Source: Gemmatimonadota bacterium (lineage in GTDB: Bacteria > Gemmatimonadota > Gemmatimonadetes > Gemmatimonadales > GWC2-71-9). From it: a stretch of DNA of 19,183 nt. Below the pieces are notes generated by a model, which searched no databases, was not told where the DNA came from, and saw only the letters and a list, made by a program, of their open reading frames with translations. Below are positions 5,959-14,433 of the stretch, in pieces. The stretch is taken from positions 1 to 19,183 of the forward strand of contig JAOUIC010000004.1 of assembly GCA_029884275.1 (NCBI GenBank), written 5' to 3'. The position numbers and the translations under genes are program-made. Position 1 is the stretch's first letter; every line of letters starts with the position of its first letter.

Positions 5959-7482
5959 GTGGACCCGTGGCTGGTTCTCGCGCTGCCGGTGACCCTGGCG
6001 CTCGTCGGGGTCGCCGGCCTGCGATTGAGCCGGGCGGCGGTCCGCCGCCAGTTCCGTCACCGGGCCCGACACCTCCTGTTCCAGTTTCGCGCGCGCGTCG
6101 ACCGCTACAAGCTGGTCGAGCGCGACCGGATCCGCGAAGCCCTCCTGCAGGACCCGGTCATTCTCGCCGCGATCAGTCGGCACGCAGAGCAGGCCGGCAC
6201 CGGCGAGGCCGAGGTGCGGGTGAAGGTCAACCAGTACGTGGACGAAATCGTCCCGTTCTTCAACGTCCTGTCGTACTACCAGCTCGGCTACAACCTCTCG
6301 CGGCTCACCATCAACCTGCTGTACAAGGCGACCATCGAGTACCGGGACCAGGCGGGGCTCGAGCGGATTCCCCGCCGCGACGTCGTCGTGTACCTGATGA
6401 ACCACCGCAGCAACGCCGACTACGTGGTGGTGGCCTATGTGCTCGCGCGGGTGGTGAGCATCAGCTATGCGGTGGGTGAGTGGGCGCGCACCTGGCCGCT
6501 GGAGTTCGTGTTCAAGAGCTTCGGGTCCTACTTCATCAGGCGGCAGTACCGCGAGGCGCTGTACCACACGGTGCTGGAACGGTATGTCCAGCTCATCACC
6601 CTCAACGGCGTGACCCAGGGGATCTTCCCCGAGGGGGGGCTCACCCGCGACGGCGCGCTCCGGCCGGTGAAGATCGGGCTGCTCGACTATATCGTCCGGA
6701 CGCTGGAGGAGCCCGGGTTCGATCGTGACATCTGGCTGGTGCCGGTGGGCATCAACTATGACCGGGTGCTGGAGGACCGCACACTCATCCGGGAGCGCAT
6801 CATCGGCGGGGAGCGGCCCTCCCGCCTGCGGCAGCTCGCCGGAGTCGCGTCCTACGTCGGCCGCAACCTGTTCCGGCTCCTGACCGGCCAGCTCAAGCGC
6901 TACGGGAGGGTGGCGGTGGCGTTCGGCACGCCGCTCTCGGTGCGGGGGTGGCTGGCGGCCCAGCCGGCCGGCCTGCTCGCGCTTCCCAAGCCGGAACGGC
7001 TGCCCCACATTCAGCGCCTGGCGGAACTCGCGCTGGAGCGGATCGGCGCGGTGATTCCCGTGACGCCGGTGCCGCTCGCCGCGGCGGCGCTGCTGTCCTT
7101 CGGCAGCAGCGTGATCCCGCGGTCACGGGTGCTGGACCGGATGGACGAACTCCGGGATCAGCTGGCCGAGGGCGATGCGAAGCTGGTCCGGGGCGAGCTG
7201 CCGCTATCGGAGGTGTGGGACCGCGCGTGGCGGATGCTCTCGATGCGGCGGCTGGTGGTGCGGCAGGGGGACGACCTGGTGATTCTGCCACGCGAGCGTC
7301 CCCTGCTCGAGTACTACGCCAACTCCATCCGCCACCTGCTGCCGGAGGAGGCCCGCATCGCCTGGTCGCCGGCGGCTGAGCCCGACACGACCCTGCCACG
7401 GCTCGCGACCCGGCAGGAGATGGACATCATGACCCGCGATCACCTGGTGCCGCCGCGGCGACCGGCCGGCCCCGCCACCTGA
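5959..7482 (+). CDS. PlsB-like glycerol-3-phosphate acyltransferase
   Basis: The 507-residue product (GTG 5959) carries the four acyltransferase blocks of the PlsB family. They are NHRSNAD (residues 148-154, with catalytic H149 and D154), GSYFIRR (189-195), FPEGGLTRDG (223-232) and VPVGINYDRV (261-270). PlsB enzymes transfer a fatty acyl chain to position 1 of glycerol-3-phosphate, the first step of phospholipid synthesis, at the inner membrane. The N terminus has one hydrophobic helix (LVLALPVTLALVGVAG, residues 5-20), fitting membrane attachment. It is shorter than the roughly 800 residues of enteric PlsB, lacking most of the N-terminal domain, so it could also be a related lysophosphatidate or ornithine-lipid acyltransferase. 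It follows the MerR gene by 9 bp and precedes peptidase E by 8 bp. Confidence 0.82.
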   Translation: MDPWLVLALPVTLALVGVAGLRLSRAAVRRQFRHRARHLLFQFRARVDRYKLVERDRIREALLQDPVILAAISRHAEQAGTGEAEVRVKVNQYVDEIVPFFNVLSYYQLGYNLSRLTINLLYKATIEYRDQAGLERIPRRDVVVYLMNHRSNADYVVVAYVLARVVSISYAVGEWARTWPLEFVFKSFGSYFIRRQYREALYHTVLERYVQLITLNGVTQGIFPEGGLTRDGALRPVKIGLLDYIVRTLEEPGFDRDIWLVPVGINYDRVLEDRTLIRERIIGGERPSRLRQLAGVASYVGRNLFRLLTGQLKRYGRVAVAFGTPLSVRGWLAAQPAGLLALPKPERLPHIQRLAELALERIGAVIPVTPVPLAAAALLSFGSSVIPRSRVLDRMDELRDQLAEGDAKLVRGELPLSEVWDRAWRMLSMRRLVVRQGDDLVILPRERPLLEYYANSIRHLLPEEARIAWSPAAEPDTTLPRLATRQEMDIMTRDHLVPPRRPAGPAT

Positions 7483-7490
7483 CGAGGCTC

Positions 7491-8198
7491 ATGCGACTCC
7501 TGCTGCTCTCCAATTCCCGCAACCCCGGCCGGGAGTACCTCGAGCACGCCCGGGACCACCTGCGTGAGTTCCTGGGCCCGGCGCCGCGCCGCCTGGCGTT
7601 CGTGCCCTACGCGGCAGTGACGTTCTCGTGGAACGAATACGCCGAACGGGTGCGAGCCGCTCTTGGGCCCCTGGGCCACATCGTCGAGTCGGTCCACGAG
7701 GACGAACCGACCGACGTGCTGCGTCACGCGGACGGCATCGTGGTCGGCGGCGGCAACACCTTTCGCCTGCTGGAGCAGCTGGAACGGGCCGATCTCCTGA
7801 CCCGGATCCGGGTGAGGGTGCAGGACGGCCTGCCTTACGTCGGCTGGAGCGCCGGCGCAAACCTGGCCTGTCCCACCATCCGGACCACCAACGACATGCC
7901 CATCATCCAGCCCGGGTCCTTCACCGCGCTGGGGCTGGTCCCGTTCCAGATCAATCCCCACTACACCAGCGCGACCCTGCCCGATCACGGGGGCGAGTCC
8001 CGGGATGACCGGATCGTCGAGTTTCTGGCGCTGAACCCGAAGCTCACCGTGGCGGGACTTCGCGAGGGCAGCCTGCTCAGGGTCGAGGGCGAGCGGGTCA
8101 CGCTGCTCGGGCCGCACGCGATGCGGGTCTTCCGTGCGGGATCGTCACCGGCCGAGGTGCGGCCCGGCGCGCTGACGATGGAGCTGCACAGGCCATGA
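7491..8198 (+). CDS. pepE: peptidase E (alpha-aspartyl dipeptidase)
   Basis: The 235-residue protein starts at ATG 7491, eight bases after the acyltransferase stop, with GAGG just before it. It is close in length to enteric PepE (229). The nucleophile elbow GWSAGA places Ser120. His157 lies in QINPHY and Glu192 in GLREGSLL, the same residue numbers as the Ser-His-Glu triad described for Salmonella PepE. Other family marks are VVGGGNTFRLL (84-94) and the N-terminal LLLLSNS. The enzyme is a cytoplasmic class-I-glutamine-amidotransferase-like serine peptidase that hydrolyses dipeptides with N-terminal aspartate, used in peptide turnover. Its place behind a lipid gene seems to be simple operon packing. 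Confidence 0.93.
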   Translation: MRLLLLSNSRNPGREYLEHARDHLREFLGPAPRRLAFVPYAAVTFSWNEYAERVRAALGPLGHIVESVHEDEPTDVLRHADGIVVGGGNTFRLLEQLERADLLTRIRVRVQDGLPYVGWSAGANLACPTIRTTNDMPIIQPGSFTALGLVPFQINPHYTSATLPDHGGESRDDRIVEFLALNPKLTVAGLREGSLLRVEGERVTLLGPHAMRVFRAGSSPAEVRPGALTMELHRP

Positions 8199-8249
8199 CG
8201 GGCCGGCTCCGTCGGCCGCGGGCCAACGACGTCAAGGGAGTGTGAGAGA

Positions 8250-8870
8250 ATGGCCACCGACCACCACGGTGCACCCCGGTACACTGCCGATGAGGCACTG
8301 ACCCGGCTCCGGGAGGGTAACGCGCGGTTCCTCCGGGGCGAGGCACGGTTCCCGACGGTACAGAAGGAGGTGCTGGCTGAGCTGGTGAGGGGGCAGGAAC
8401 CTTACGTCACCATTCTGGGATGCAGCGACAGCCGGGTGCCGCCGGAACTGGTGTTCGACGCCGGCTTCGGGGAGCTGTTCGTGGTGCGGGTCGCGGGCAA
8501 CGTCCTCGGCCCCTCGATCCTGGGGACCCTGCAATACGCCGGCGCCCACCTGCACACGCCGCTGTTCGTCGTGCTGGGACACGAGGGGTGCGGCGCGGTT
8601 CAGGCCGCGCTCGCGGCGAAATTCGAGGGCGCCAGGCATAAGGCCCGGATCGAGGTGCTGCTGGAGAACATCCTGCCGTCGCTGGAGGGCCTGGATGGAA
8701 CCGCGCCTCCGGACGTCCTGCTCCGGAGCGCGGTGGAAGCCAACGTGCGCGGGACGATCCGCACCCTGTTGGAGACCCCCGAGGCGAAGGCCCGGGCGGC
8801 CGAGGGTGTGATGAAGCTGGTCGGCGCGGTCTACGAACTGGAAACGGGCCGGGTGCGCTTCCTGGAGTGA
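8250..8870 (+). CDS. beta-class carbonic anhydrase
   Basis: The 206-residue product starts at ATG 8250, with GGGAG nine bases upstream. The zinc site is complete: Cys58 in CSDSRVPPE, His111 and Cys114 in GHEGCGA, with the Asp60-Arg62 catalytic dyad. VVRVAGN (78-84) and GTLQYAGAHL are also typical. The enzyme interconverts carbon dioxide and bicarbonate in the cytoplasm, supplying bicarbonate for carboxylases or helping pH balance. No signal peptide is seen. It is the last plus-strand gene of this block. A 51-bp gap separates it from pepE, so a separate promoter is possible but none is clear. Its TGA ends at 8870, immediately next to the stop of the opposing glycosyltransferase gene. Confidence 0.95.
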   Translation: MATDHHGAPRYTADEALTRLREGNARFLRGEARFPTVQKEVLAELVRGQEPYVTILGCSDSRVPPELVFDAGFGELFVVRVAGNVLGPSILGTLQYAGAHLHTPLFVVLGHEGCGAVQAALAAKFEGARHKARIEVLLENILPSLEGLDGTAPPDVLLRSAVEANVRGTIRTLLETPEAKARAAEGVMKLVGAVYELETGRVRFLE

Positions 8871-10433
8871 TCAGGCGGCGCGGGGAACCTCGGGGTGTTT
8901 CTGAAACCCCTGGCGCGCGAACTTCTCCCAGCCGCTCTTGCCGCGCCACGCGTCGTACAGGCCCCGCATGCGCCAGTAGAGCGTCAGCGGCCGCCAGAAG
9001 AAGTTTTCCATCACCGCGTACCCCAGCAGGATGAGCACGTCACGCTTGCGGCTGAACGGCAGCAGGCCGCGCTGCAGCCGGTCGGCGAGGCCGTACTGGA
9101 AGCGCCAGGCACCGACCAGCACCGCGAAGACGTTGACCAGCGTGCCCCACCCCAGCGAGGCCAGCAGGAAGGCGACGGCATACTGCTCGTTGAGCACCGG
9201 AATGTCGAACAGCTGTTCCACCGCGAAGAACGTCGCCACCATGAGGTAGCCCAGCACCTCGATGATCACGCCGTAGTACTCGAACAGCCAGAACGTCGGC
9301 AGGGCGAACCAGCCGATCCGGCCGTACTTGGGGCGGAACAGCATTTCACGGTGGTAGATCAGCGACTCCCGCAGTCCGCGGAACCACCGTCCCCGCTGCT
9401 TGCGGAGCGACTCGAGCTTTTCCGGCACCTCGGTCCAGGCGACGGGATGCGGCAGGAAGGCCACCCGGCGGGGGCGGAGCTTGTCCCTGACGAAGCGGTG
9501 CAGCCGCACGATGATCTCCATGTCCTCGCAGACGGTGCCCGCACTCTCCCCCACATACTCCTTCACGACCCGGTGGTCCACCAGTGGCGTCAGGTACCCG
9601 CCGGCCCGGATCACGGTCTCCTTCTCGAAGACGGCGAACACGCCGGAGAGGATGAGGATCGCGTCGAGGCGGTCGAGCCCGGTGCGGCCGGTGGTGAAGG
9701 AACGCAGGTACTCGACCATCTGGAAGCGGGCCCACGGGTGGGACGGCAGCCCGATGTTCACGACCTTGCCGGCCCGGATGGTGCAGCCGTTGGCGATGGC
9801 GACCTGGCCGCCCACCGCGACGATCCGCGGGTCCTCCAGCACCATCCGCATCAGCTCCTTGAGGGCCCGGTGGTCCAGGATGCTGTCGGCGTCGAGGCTC
9901 ACGAAATAGGGCGCGTTCGAGGCGTTGATGCCCGCGTTGAGGGCGTCGGCCTTGCCGGCGTTCTCCTTGTCGATGACGACCAGCTGGGTGATGTTGCGCG
10001 GCAGCGGGATTGTGGCCTGGTACATCGCGCGGACCCGGGCAGTCCCGATGGCCTCGCGGTAGGGCAGGTCGGTGCGCCGGAGGCGGAAGGCGTGCTTCAG
10101 CACCTCGAGGGTCTGGTCGCTGGAGCCATCGTTGACCACCACCACCTCGAAGCGGGGGTAGTCGCACTGCACCAGGTTGGTGACGCTGTCCACGATCGTC
10201 ACCTCCTCGTTGAAGGCCGGCACGATCATGGTGAGCGGCTTGGTGTAGTCGCTCTCGTCGATCAGGTCGAGGTCCTCCACGAAGTGGCCCGCCACGCGCC
10301 GCCGCACCTGCCGGACCGACAGCGCGATGAGGGTCATCATGTAGGTGTTGTAGAGGATGAAGTAGCCCAGGAACAGGGGCTGCGTCACCAGGCCGATCGT
10401 GGTCGTGACGGCGAGGATGGTCTCGCCGATCAT
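8871..10433 (-). CDS. membrane-embedded GT2 polysaccharide synthase
   Basis: ATG 10433 overlaps the upstream stop in an ATGA junction, giving 520 residues. The N-terminal hydrophobic stretch (about 5-42) is followed by a family 2 glycosyltransferase domain: VPAFNEE (71-77), NDGSSD with Asp102, KENAGKADALNAGI, the DAD motif at 181-183, the catalytic ED at 303-304, and QRGRW at 346-350. The D, DxD, ED and QxxRW set defines processive synthases such as those making cellulose, hyaluronan and poly-N-acetylglucosamine. Three or four hydrophobic segments follow (about 376-406, 418-443, 465-485). It should polymerise and export a beta-linked polysaccharide across the inner membrane. No PilZ domain is present, so direct cyclic-di-GMP binding is not indicated. 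The sugar cannot be told from sequence. Translational coupling to the HEAT gene argues for a complex. Confidence 0.88.
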   Translation of the reverse strand: MIGETILAVTTTIGLVTQPLFLGYFILYNTYMMTLIALSVRQVRRRVAGHFVEDLDLIDESDYTKPLTMIVPAFNEEVTIVDSVTNLVQCDYPRFEVVVVNDGSSDQTLEVLKHAFRLRRTDLPYREAIGTARVRAMYQATIPLPRNITQLVVIDKENAGKADALNAGINASNAPYFVSLDADSILDHRALKELMRMVLEDPRIVAVGGQVAIANGCTIRAGKVVNIGLPSHPWARFQMVEYLRSFTTGRTGLDRLDAILILSGVFAVFEKETVIRAGGYLTPLVDHRVVKEYVGESAGTVCEDMEIIVRLHRFVRDKLRPRRVAFLPHPVAWTEVPEKLESLRKQRGRWFRGLRESLIYHREMLFRPKYGRIGWFALPTFWLFEYYGVIIEVLGYLMVATFFAVEQLFDIPVLNEQYAVAFLLASLGWGTLVNVFAVLVGAWRFQYGLADRLQRGLLPFSRKRDVLILLGYAVMENFFWRPLTLYWRMRGLYDAWRGKSGWEKFARQGFQKHPEVPRAA

Positions 10434-13400
10434 GCGGGCGGATCCTCGGCGTCGCCCCCGGGCCAGGCGACCAGCATGCGGCCGACCCGGTCGCGGATGG
10501 CCGGATTGGGGTCGGACCGGGTCGCAGTGTACGCGCTGGCATCCCCGAGGACGGCCAGCGCCAGGGCCACGGGGAGACGGCGCGCCGGATCGGGTTCGGT
10601 GCGGACGGACTCGCGGAGCTTGTCGACCGGGACGCACTGACGGATGGCGGTGGCGGCGGCGGCCCGCGAGAGCGCGAGGCCGGGAGGCGGTTCTCCCCAC
10701 TCCCCCCGGAGCACCCGGCAGGCGAACAGGGCGGCGCGCACCATCTCATCCGGATCGAGGGCCAGGGGATCGAGCGCTCGGCTGTCGGGTGCGGGGAGAT
10801 GCGCCCGGGCGATGACCTGCCGGACGCCGGGGTCGGGATCGCCCAGCATCGCGGCCAGCCGGTCGAAGCGGCTCCCGGCGGCCCAGGCCTCGGCCGCGGC
10901 TCGGCGCACCTCGGGTGCGGGATCCCCCGCCACCAGGTCGAGCGCCTGCTCGTCAATGAGGTCGGGTCGTGCGGCATAGAGGCGGGCCACCGCCGCACGA
11001 ATGCCGGGAACGTCGCCTCGCGCGAGGATGCCGAGCACCCGGGGCAACTCGGGATGATTGACGTAGCGCGCCACCTGGAGGAGGTGCATCCCCTCCTGGC
11101 CGCTGTCGTCCATCGCCATCACCATGTCCATGAAGGCGGGGAACGCCGCTTCTGCCTGGCGGGCCACCATCTGGTGCAGCGCTGGATCCTCCTCAGACTT
11201 CAGCATGCGAAGCAGGGCCGGGAGTCCCTTTTCGGGATCGATCCTCTGGAACAGGGCGACCGCGGCGTGACGGACTACCCGGCTCGGGTCGTCGAGGGCG
11301 CGCGAGGCTGTGAGGTGGAGCTCGTCGGCATCGAGCATGCCGCCCACCGCGGTCAGCGCCGCGGCCCGGACTTCCGGGCTCGGGTCGCCGCGCAGCACCG
11401 AGAGCAGGGCGCGCCGGCTCCGCTCCCCCTGGAAGGCCCTCAGGCCTGCGACGACCCTGATGCGCTGGCCCGGGTCGAGCACGCCGCGCATCCCCTCCGC
11501 GAGCACCTGTTCCATCTGCTCGCGGCTGATGCTCCCGAGCGCGTGGAGCTCGACGTTTCTCGCCTCGCGCAGGCGCAGCCCGAGCAGACGGTACCCGGCG
11601 TCCTCCTTGAGGCGGCTGCGGAGCAGCTCCCGCAGGGCGGCCTCGTCGGCCATCTCCAATACCCGCGCCACCAGGCTCTCCTGGTCGAAGGCGCCCAGCG
11701 CCAGCACGGCGGCGGCCCGGACCGGCGCCGCCTGGTCGCGATGGCAGGCGCTCAGCAGCTCCACCTCACCACCAGGGGTCCGCCCGATGCCGATCGCGAG
11801 TGCGGCGCGCTCCCGTACCACCGGGGACGGGTCGTCCCGAATCAGTGTGAGGAACCGGGGGCCGGAGTCGGCGTGCCTCAGGCGGACCAGGCCGTCCACT
11901 GCGGCGGCGCGCACGGTCTCGTCGGGGTCGTCGAGCCCCGCTGCGAGCGACCTCGCGGCGGCGGGCTCCCCGCTCTCACCCAGCACCACCGAGGTCACCC
12001 GCCGCACTTCCGGCGCGCGGTCGCGGAACAGCGCATCGAGCAGGTGCATCGGGAGGGGCGGTGCGAGGCGGCCGATGGTCTCGGCCAGCGACACGCGACT
12101 GGCGATGTCGTCCCGCTCGATCAACAGGTCGAAGATCCCGGCCAGTGCCGCGCGGTCCAGTCGTGCCACCGCCTCGGTGATGGCGCTCGCGACCTCAGGG
12201 GATGCGCCGCGGTAGGCCCTCACCAGCTGCGCCGCGTGACCGGAGTCTCCCAGCGTGCCGAGCGCCCGGACCGCCGCCTCCTGCACCGGCGGGTCGGCGT
12301 CCCCCAGCAGGTCGATGAGGAGCGGGAGCGCTCCCTTCCAGCCGGCGACCGCCACCGCCTCCGCGGCCGCGACCCGCACCCCGGCGTCGGGATCCCGCAG
12401 CAGGCGAGTGAAGTCGGCGTCGGCTCCGGTCGCGCGGACCAGGCCGAGGGCCCGCGCGGCCGCGGCACGGACCGTGGGCTCGCGGTCCGACGCCCGGGGC
12501 ATGATGACCGACACCAACTCATCAGTCCCGAGCGTCCCGATCAGGTCGGTCGCGGCCGCGCGGACGCGCTCATCGGAATCGGCCAGCGCGTCCAGCGCCG
12601 CGGGCACCGCCTCGCGGGTGCCCAGCGAGAGCAGCGTCCCGAAGCACAGCGTCCGGACGCCGGCGTCCTCGTCGCGCCGGGCCCGTGTGATGAGGTCCGG
12701 CGCCAGGTCCCGGCGGTCCGCGGAGCGGATGGCGCGGAGCACCGCGGCGCGCACGCCCGGGGCGTGGTGGTGCAGCAGTTCGGCGAGGAGTTCGCGGGCG
12801 CCGGCGACGCCGAACTTCGACAGCAGCGCCTCGCTCTCGCTGGTGTCGCCGCCCTCCTCGATCTGGGCGACGATCCTTCCCGGCACGCCAAGGCGCTCGA
12901 GGGCGACCGCGGCCCGGATCCGGATTTCGGGATCGGGATCGTCCAGCGCGATGCGGAGCGGCGTCTCCGCGGCCACCCCGATCTGTTCCAGCGCTTCCAC
13001 GCTCCGCATCCGGACCCACCACGCCGGGTCGCCGAGGGAGCGGACCAGGCGGTCCACCACCTCGTTGCCGGCGAACTGGCCCAGGGCGGTCGCGATCCGG
13101 GCCCGCACGAACGGCGCGGGGTCGGTGAGCAGATGGTCGAGGAGATAGGTCACCGCGCGCCGGTCGCCCAGCTTGCCGAGGGCACCGGCCGCCTTGGCGC
13201 GGACTTCGTCGTCGAGATTCTTGAGCGCGCCAACCAGGGCTGAAAACGCCCGCGGGGCCTTGAGCTCACCCAGGATATTGGCCGCCCAGGCGCGGGCGGG
13301 ATGCCGGCTCGGCTCCTGGAGGAAGGCGATCATCGGGTCGACCACCGCCTCGCCGTGGCGCATCAGGATGTCAGCGATGCGGGGCGCCAGCCAGGGCTGC

Positions 13401-13942
13401 GCCTCCCGCAGGGCCGTGACCAGCCGATCCACCGCCCTGGGGTCGGCGATGCGGGCCAGGGCGCGGAGCGCGATCTCGCGGACGTCCCCATCCTCGCTCC
13501 TGGTGTTCTGCGCCGTTTCCAGCAGCGCGGCCACCGCCTTGGCGTTGCCCACCCGGCCCAGCAACTCGGCGGCGAAGGCCCGCTCGCGCCAGCGCCGCGC
13601 CTCGCGCAGGCGTCGGATGTACTTGTCCACCAGCCCCAGCCGGTCGTAGGCATCCAGCAGCCAGGCCGGGCGCTCGGTCATCCCCCGCGCCTGCTCCTCC
13701 AGCAGGGCCTCGAGCGCCTCGAAGTCGCGCAGGGTGCTGAGTTCGTGCAATTCACCTTCGAGCAGGGCGCGGTCCCGCTGGGCCAGCCCGGCCACGAGCT
13801 CCCGGTAAAGGCCCTTGCGGCCGGCGAGCCGGCGCTCGACGCGGGTGAGGTAGGAGGCGTACAGGAACCAACTGGCCACGGCCAGCACCCCCGCCCCGAC
13901 GACTGAGGCGGCGAAGACCAGGATGATCTGGAGCAGCGTCAC
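10430..13942 (-). CDS. giant membrane-anchored HEAT-repeat protein
   Basis: The product is 1170 residues from GTG 13942, with GGAG five bases upstream and a GTGA overlap with the receiver gene. A single N-terminal membrane segment (LLQIILVFAASVVGAGVLAVASWFL, given in part: residues 3-27) is followed by a charged region (VERRLAGRKGLYRELVAGL). From about residue 115 to the end there is an uninterrupted alpha-solenoid of HEAT/PBS-lyase-like repeats of about 31 residues. Examples are DPDPEIRIRAAVALERLG, DSDERVRAAATDLIGTLG, DREPTVRAAAARALGLV, DPDAGVRVAAAEAVAVAG and DADPPVQEAAVRALGTLG. I estimate roughly 30 repeats. Such solenoids are scaffolds without enzyme activity. The TM-in, solenoid-out arrangement next to the synthase suggests it docks or gates that enzyme and may read the receiver protein. 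That role is inference. Confidence 0.85.
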   Translation of the reverse strand: MTLLQIILVFAASVVGAGVLAVASWFLYASYLTRVERRLAGRKGLYRELVAGLAQRDRALLEGELHELSTLRDFEALEALLEEQARGMTERPAWLLDAYDRLGLVDKYIRRLREARRWRERAFAAELLGRVGNAKAVAALLETAQNTRSEDGDVREIALRALARIADPRAVDRLVTALREAQPWLAPRIADILMRHGEAVVDPMIAFLQEPSRHPARAWAANILGELKAPRAFSALVGALKNLDDEVRAKAAGALGKLGDRRAVTYLLDHLLTDPAPFVRARIATALGQFAGNEVVDRLVRSLGDPAWWVRMRSVEALEQIGVAAETPLRIALDDPDPEIRIRAAVALERLGVPGRIVAQIEEGGDTSESEALLSKFGVAGARELLAELLHHHAPGVRAAVLRAIRSADRRDLAPDLITRARRDEDAGVRTLCFGTLLSLGTREAVPAALDALADSDERVRAAATDLIGTLGTDELVSVIMPRASDREPTVRAAAARALGLVRATGADADFTRLLRDPDAGVRVAAAEAVAVAGWKGALPLLIDLLGDADPPVQEAAVRALGTLGDSGHAAQLVRAYRGASPEVASAITEAVARLDRAALAGIFDLLIERDDIASRVSLAETIGRLAPPLPMHLLDALFRDRAPEVRRVTSVVLGESGEPAAARSLAAGLDDPDETVRAAAVDGLVRLRHADSGPRFLTLIRDDPSPVVRERAALAIGIGRTPGGEVELLSACHRDQAAPVRAAAVLALGAFDQESLVARVLEMADEAALRELLRSRLKEDAGYRLLGLRLREARNVELHALGSISREQMEQVLAEGMRGVLDPGQRIRVVAGLRAFQGERSRRALLSVLRGDPSPEVRAAALTAVGGMLDADELHLTASRALDDPSRVVRHAAVALFQRIDPEKGLPALLRMLKSEEDPALHQMVARQAEAAFPAFMDMVMAMDDSGQEGMHLLQVARYVNHPELPRVLGILARGDVPGIRAAVARLYAARPDLIDEQALDLVAGDPAPEVRRAAAEAWAAGSRFDRLAAMLGDPDPGVRQVIARAHLPAPDSRALDPLALDPDEMVRAALFACRVLRGEWGEPPPGLALSRAAAATAIRQCVPVDKLRESVRTEPDPARRLPVALALAVLGDASAYTATRSDPNPAIRDRVGRMLVAWPGGDAEDPPA

Positions 13943-14310
13943 TTCGGCTCCGTGAGCCGGATCGCGACCTCGATGAGCTGCCGGATGTCGAGCGGTTTAA
14001 CCAGGTACTCGTCGGCACCGACCTCCCGACCCCAGAACTCGTCGGCGGGCTGGTCCTTGGCGGTCGTCATGACGATCGGGATGTGCCTGGTCTCCGGGTC
14101 GGCGCGGAGCTGGCGGCATGCCTGGAAGCCGTTCAGCCGGGGCATCATGACGTCGAGGACAATCACGTCGGGGCGGTGGGCCCGCGCGGCGGCGACCCCG
14201 GCTTCTCCGTCGGGCGCCGAAAGTACCCGCCAGCCGGCGGCTGTGAGGGTGCGTTCCAGCAGCCGGCGCTGGTCGGGATCGTCTTCCACGAGCAGGAGTT
14301 GGCGGCCCAT
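13939..14310 (-). CDS. receiver-only response regulator
   Basis: The product is a stand-alone receiver of 123 residues. The acidic pocket is E9-D10-D11 (LLLVEDDPDQ), the phosphoacceptor is Asp53 (VIVLDVMMPRLNG), the switch Thr is T83 (MTTAKDQ) and the conserved lysine is K105 (EYLVKPLD). All required residues are present. No output domain follows, so it must act by protein contact, most likely on the HEAT protein whose GTG overlaps its TGA. ATG 14310 is preferred because the protein then starts directly at beta-1. An in-frame ATG at 14337 would add nine unstructured residues and cannot be excluded. No histidine kinase is encoded in this window, so its phosphodonor is elsewhere. No convincing promoter was found in the 123-bp gap upstream, which mostly holds a terminator hairpin. 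Confidence 0.9.
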   Translation of the reverse strand: MGRQLLLVEDDPDQRRLLERTLTAAGWRVLSAPDGEAGVAAARAHRPDVIVLDVMMPRLNGFQACRQLRADPETRHIPIVMTTAKDQPADEFWGREVGADEYLVKPLDIRQLIEVAIRLTEPK

Positions 14311-14378
14311 ATGTGGGGTCCTAGAGGCAGAAGCCATGCCGACCGGGGCGACGCAATCGGGCGAGGCCCAAGCGGAAG

Positions 14379-14408
14379 CGAGACGACCGCCAACGGGCGG
14401 TCGTTTCG
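14379..14408. terminator. bidirectional-looking terminator hairpin
   Basis: ACGACCGCC (14383-14391) pairs with GGCGGTCGT (14396-14404) across a 4-base loop. The stem continues outward as CGAG/TTCG with one G-T wobble, making 13 pairs. It lies 26 bases after the HD-GYP stop on the minus strand and should separate that gene from the receiver-HEAT-GT2 operon. The plus strand has the better T-rich tail. Confidence 0.6.
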
Positions 14409-14433
14409 GTCTTTGTTCCGGGGTCGGTCGGCG

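Noticed and set aside
8199..8249. Terminator between peptidase E and carbonic anhydrase
   Set aside because: Only a 5-bp GGCCG/CGGCC stem is seen, without a T-run. It is too weak to call in sequence this GC-rich.
8895..10640. Open frame of 581 codons on the plus strand, opposite the GT2 synthase
   Set aside because: Its translation is a His/Asp/Gln-rich antisense artefact, while the minus strand carries all GT2 motifs in order.
10799..13243. Open frame of 814 codons on the plus strand, opposite the HEAT-repeat gene
   Set aside because: It is rich in Arg, Gly, His, Gln and Pro with no domain, and is the mirror of a high-GC coding strand. The HEAT repeats on the minus strand are unmistakable.
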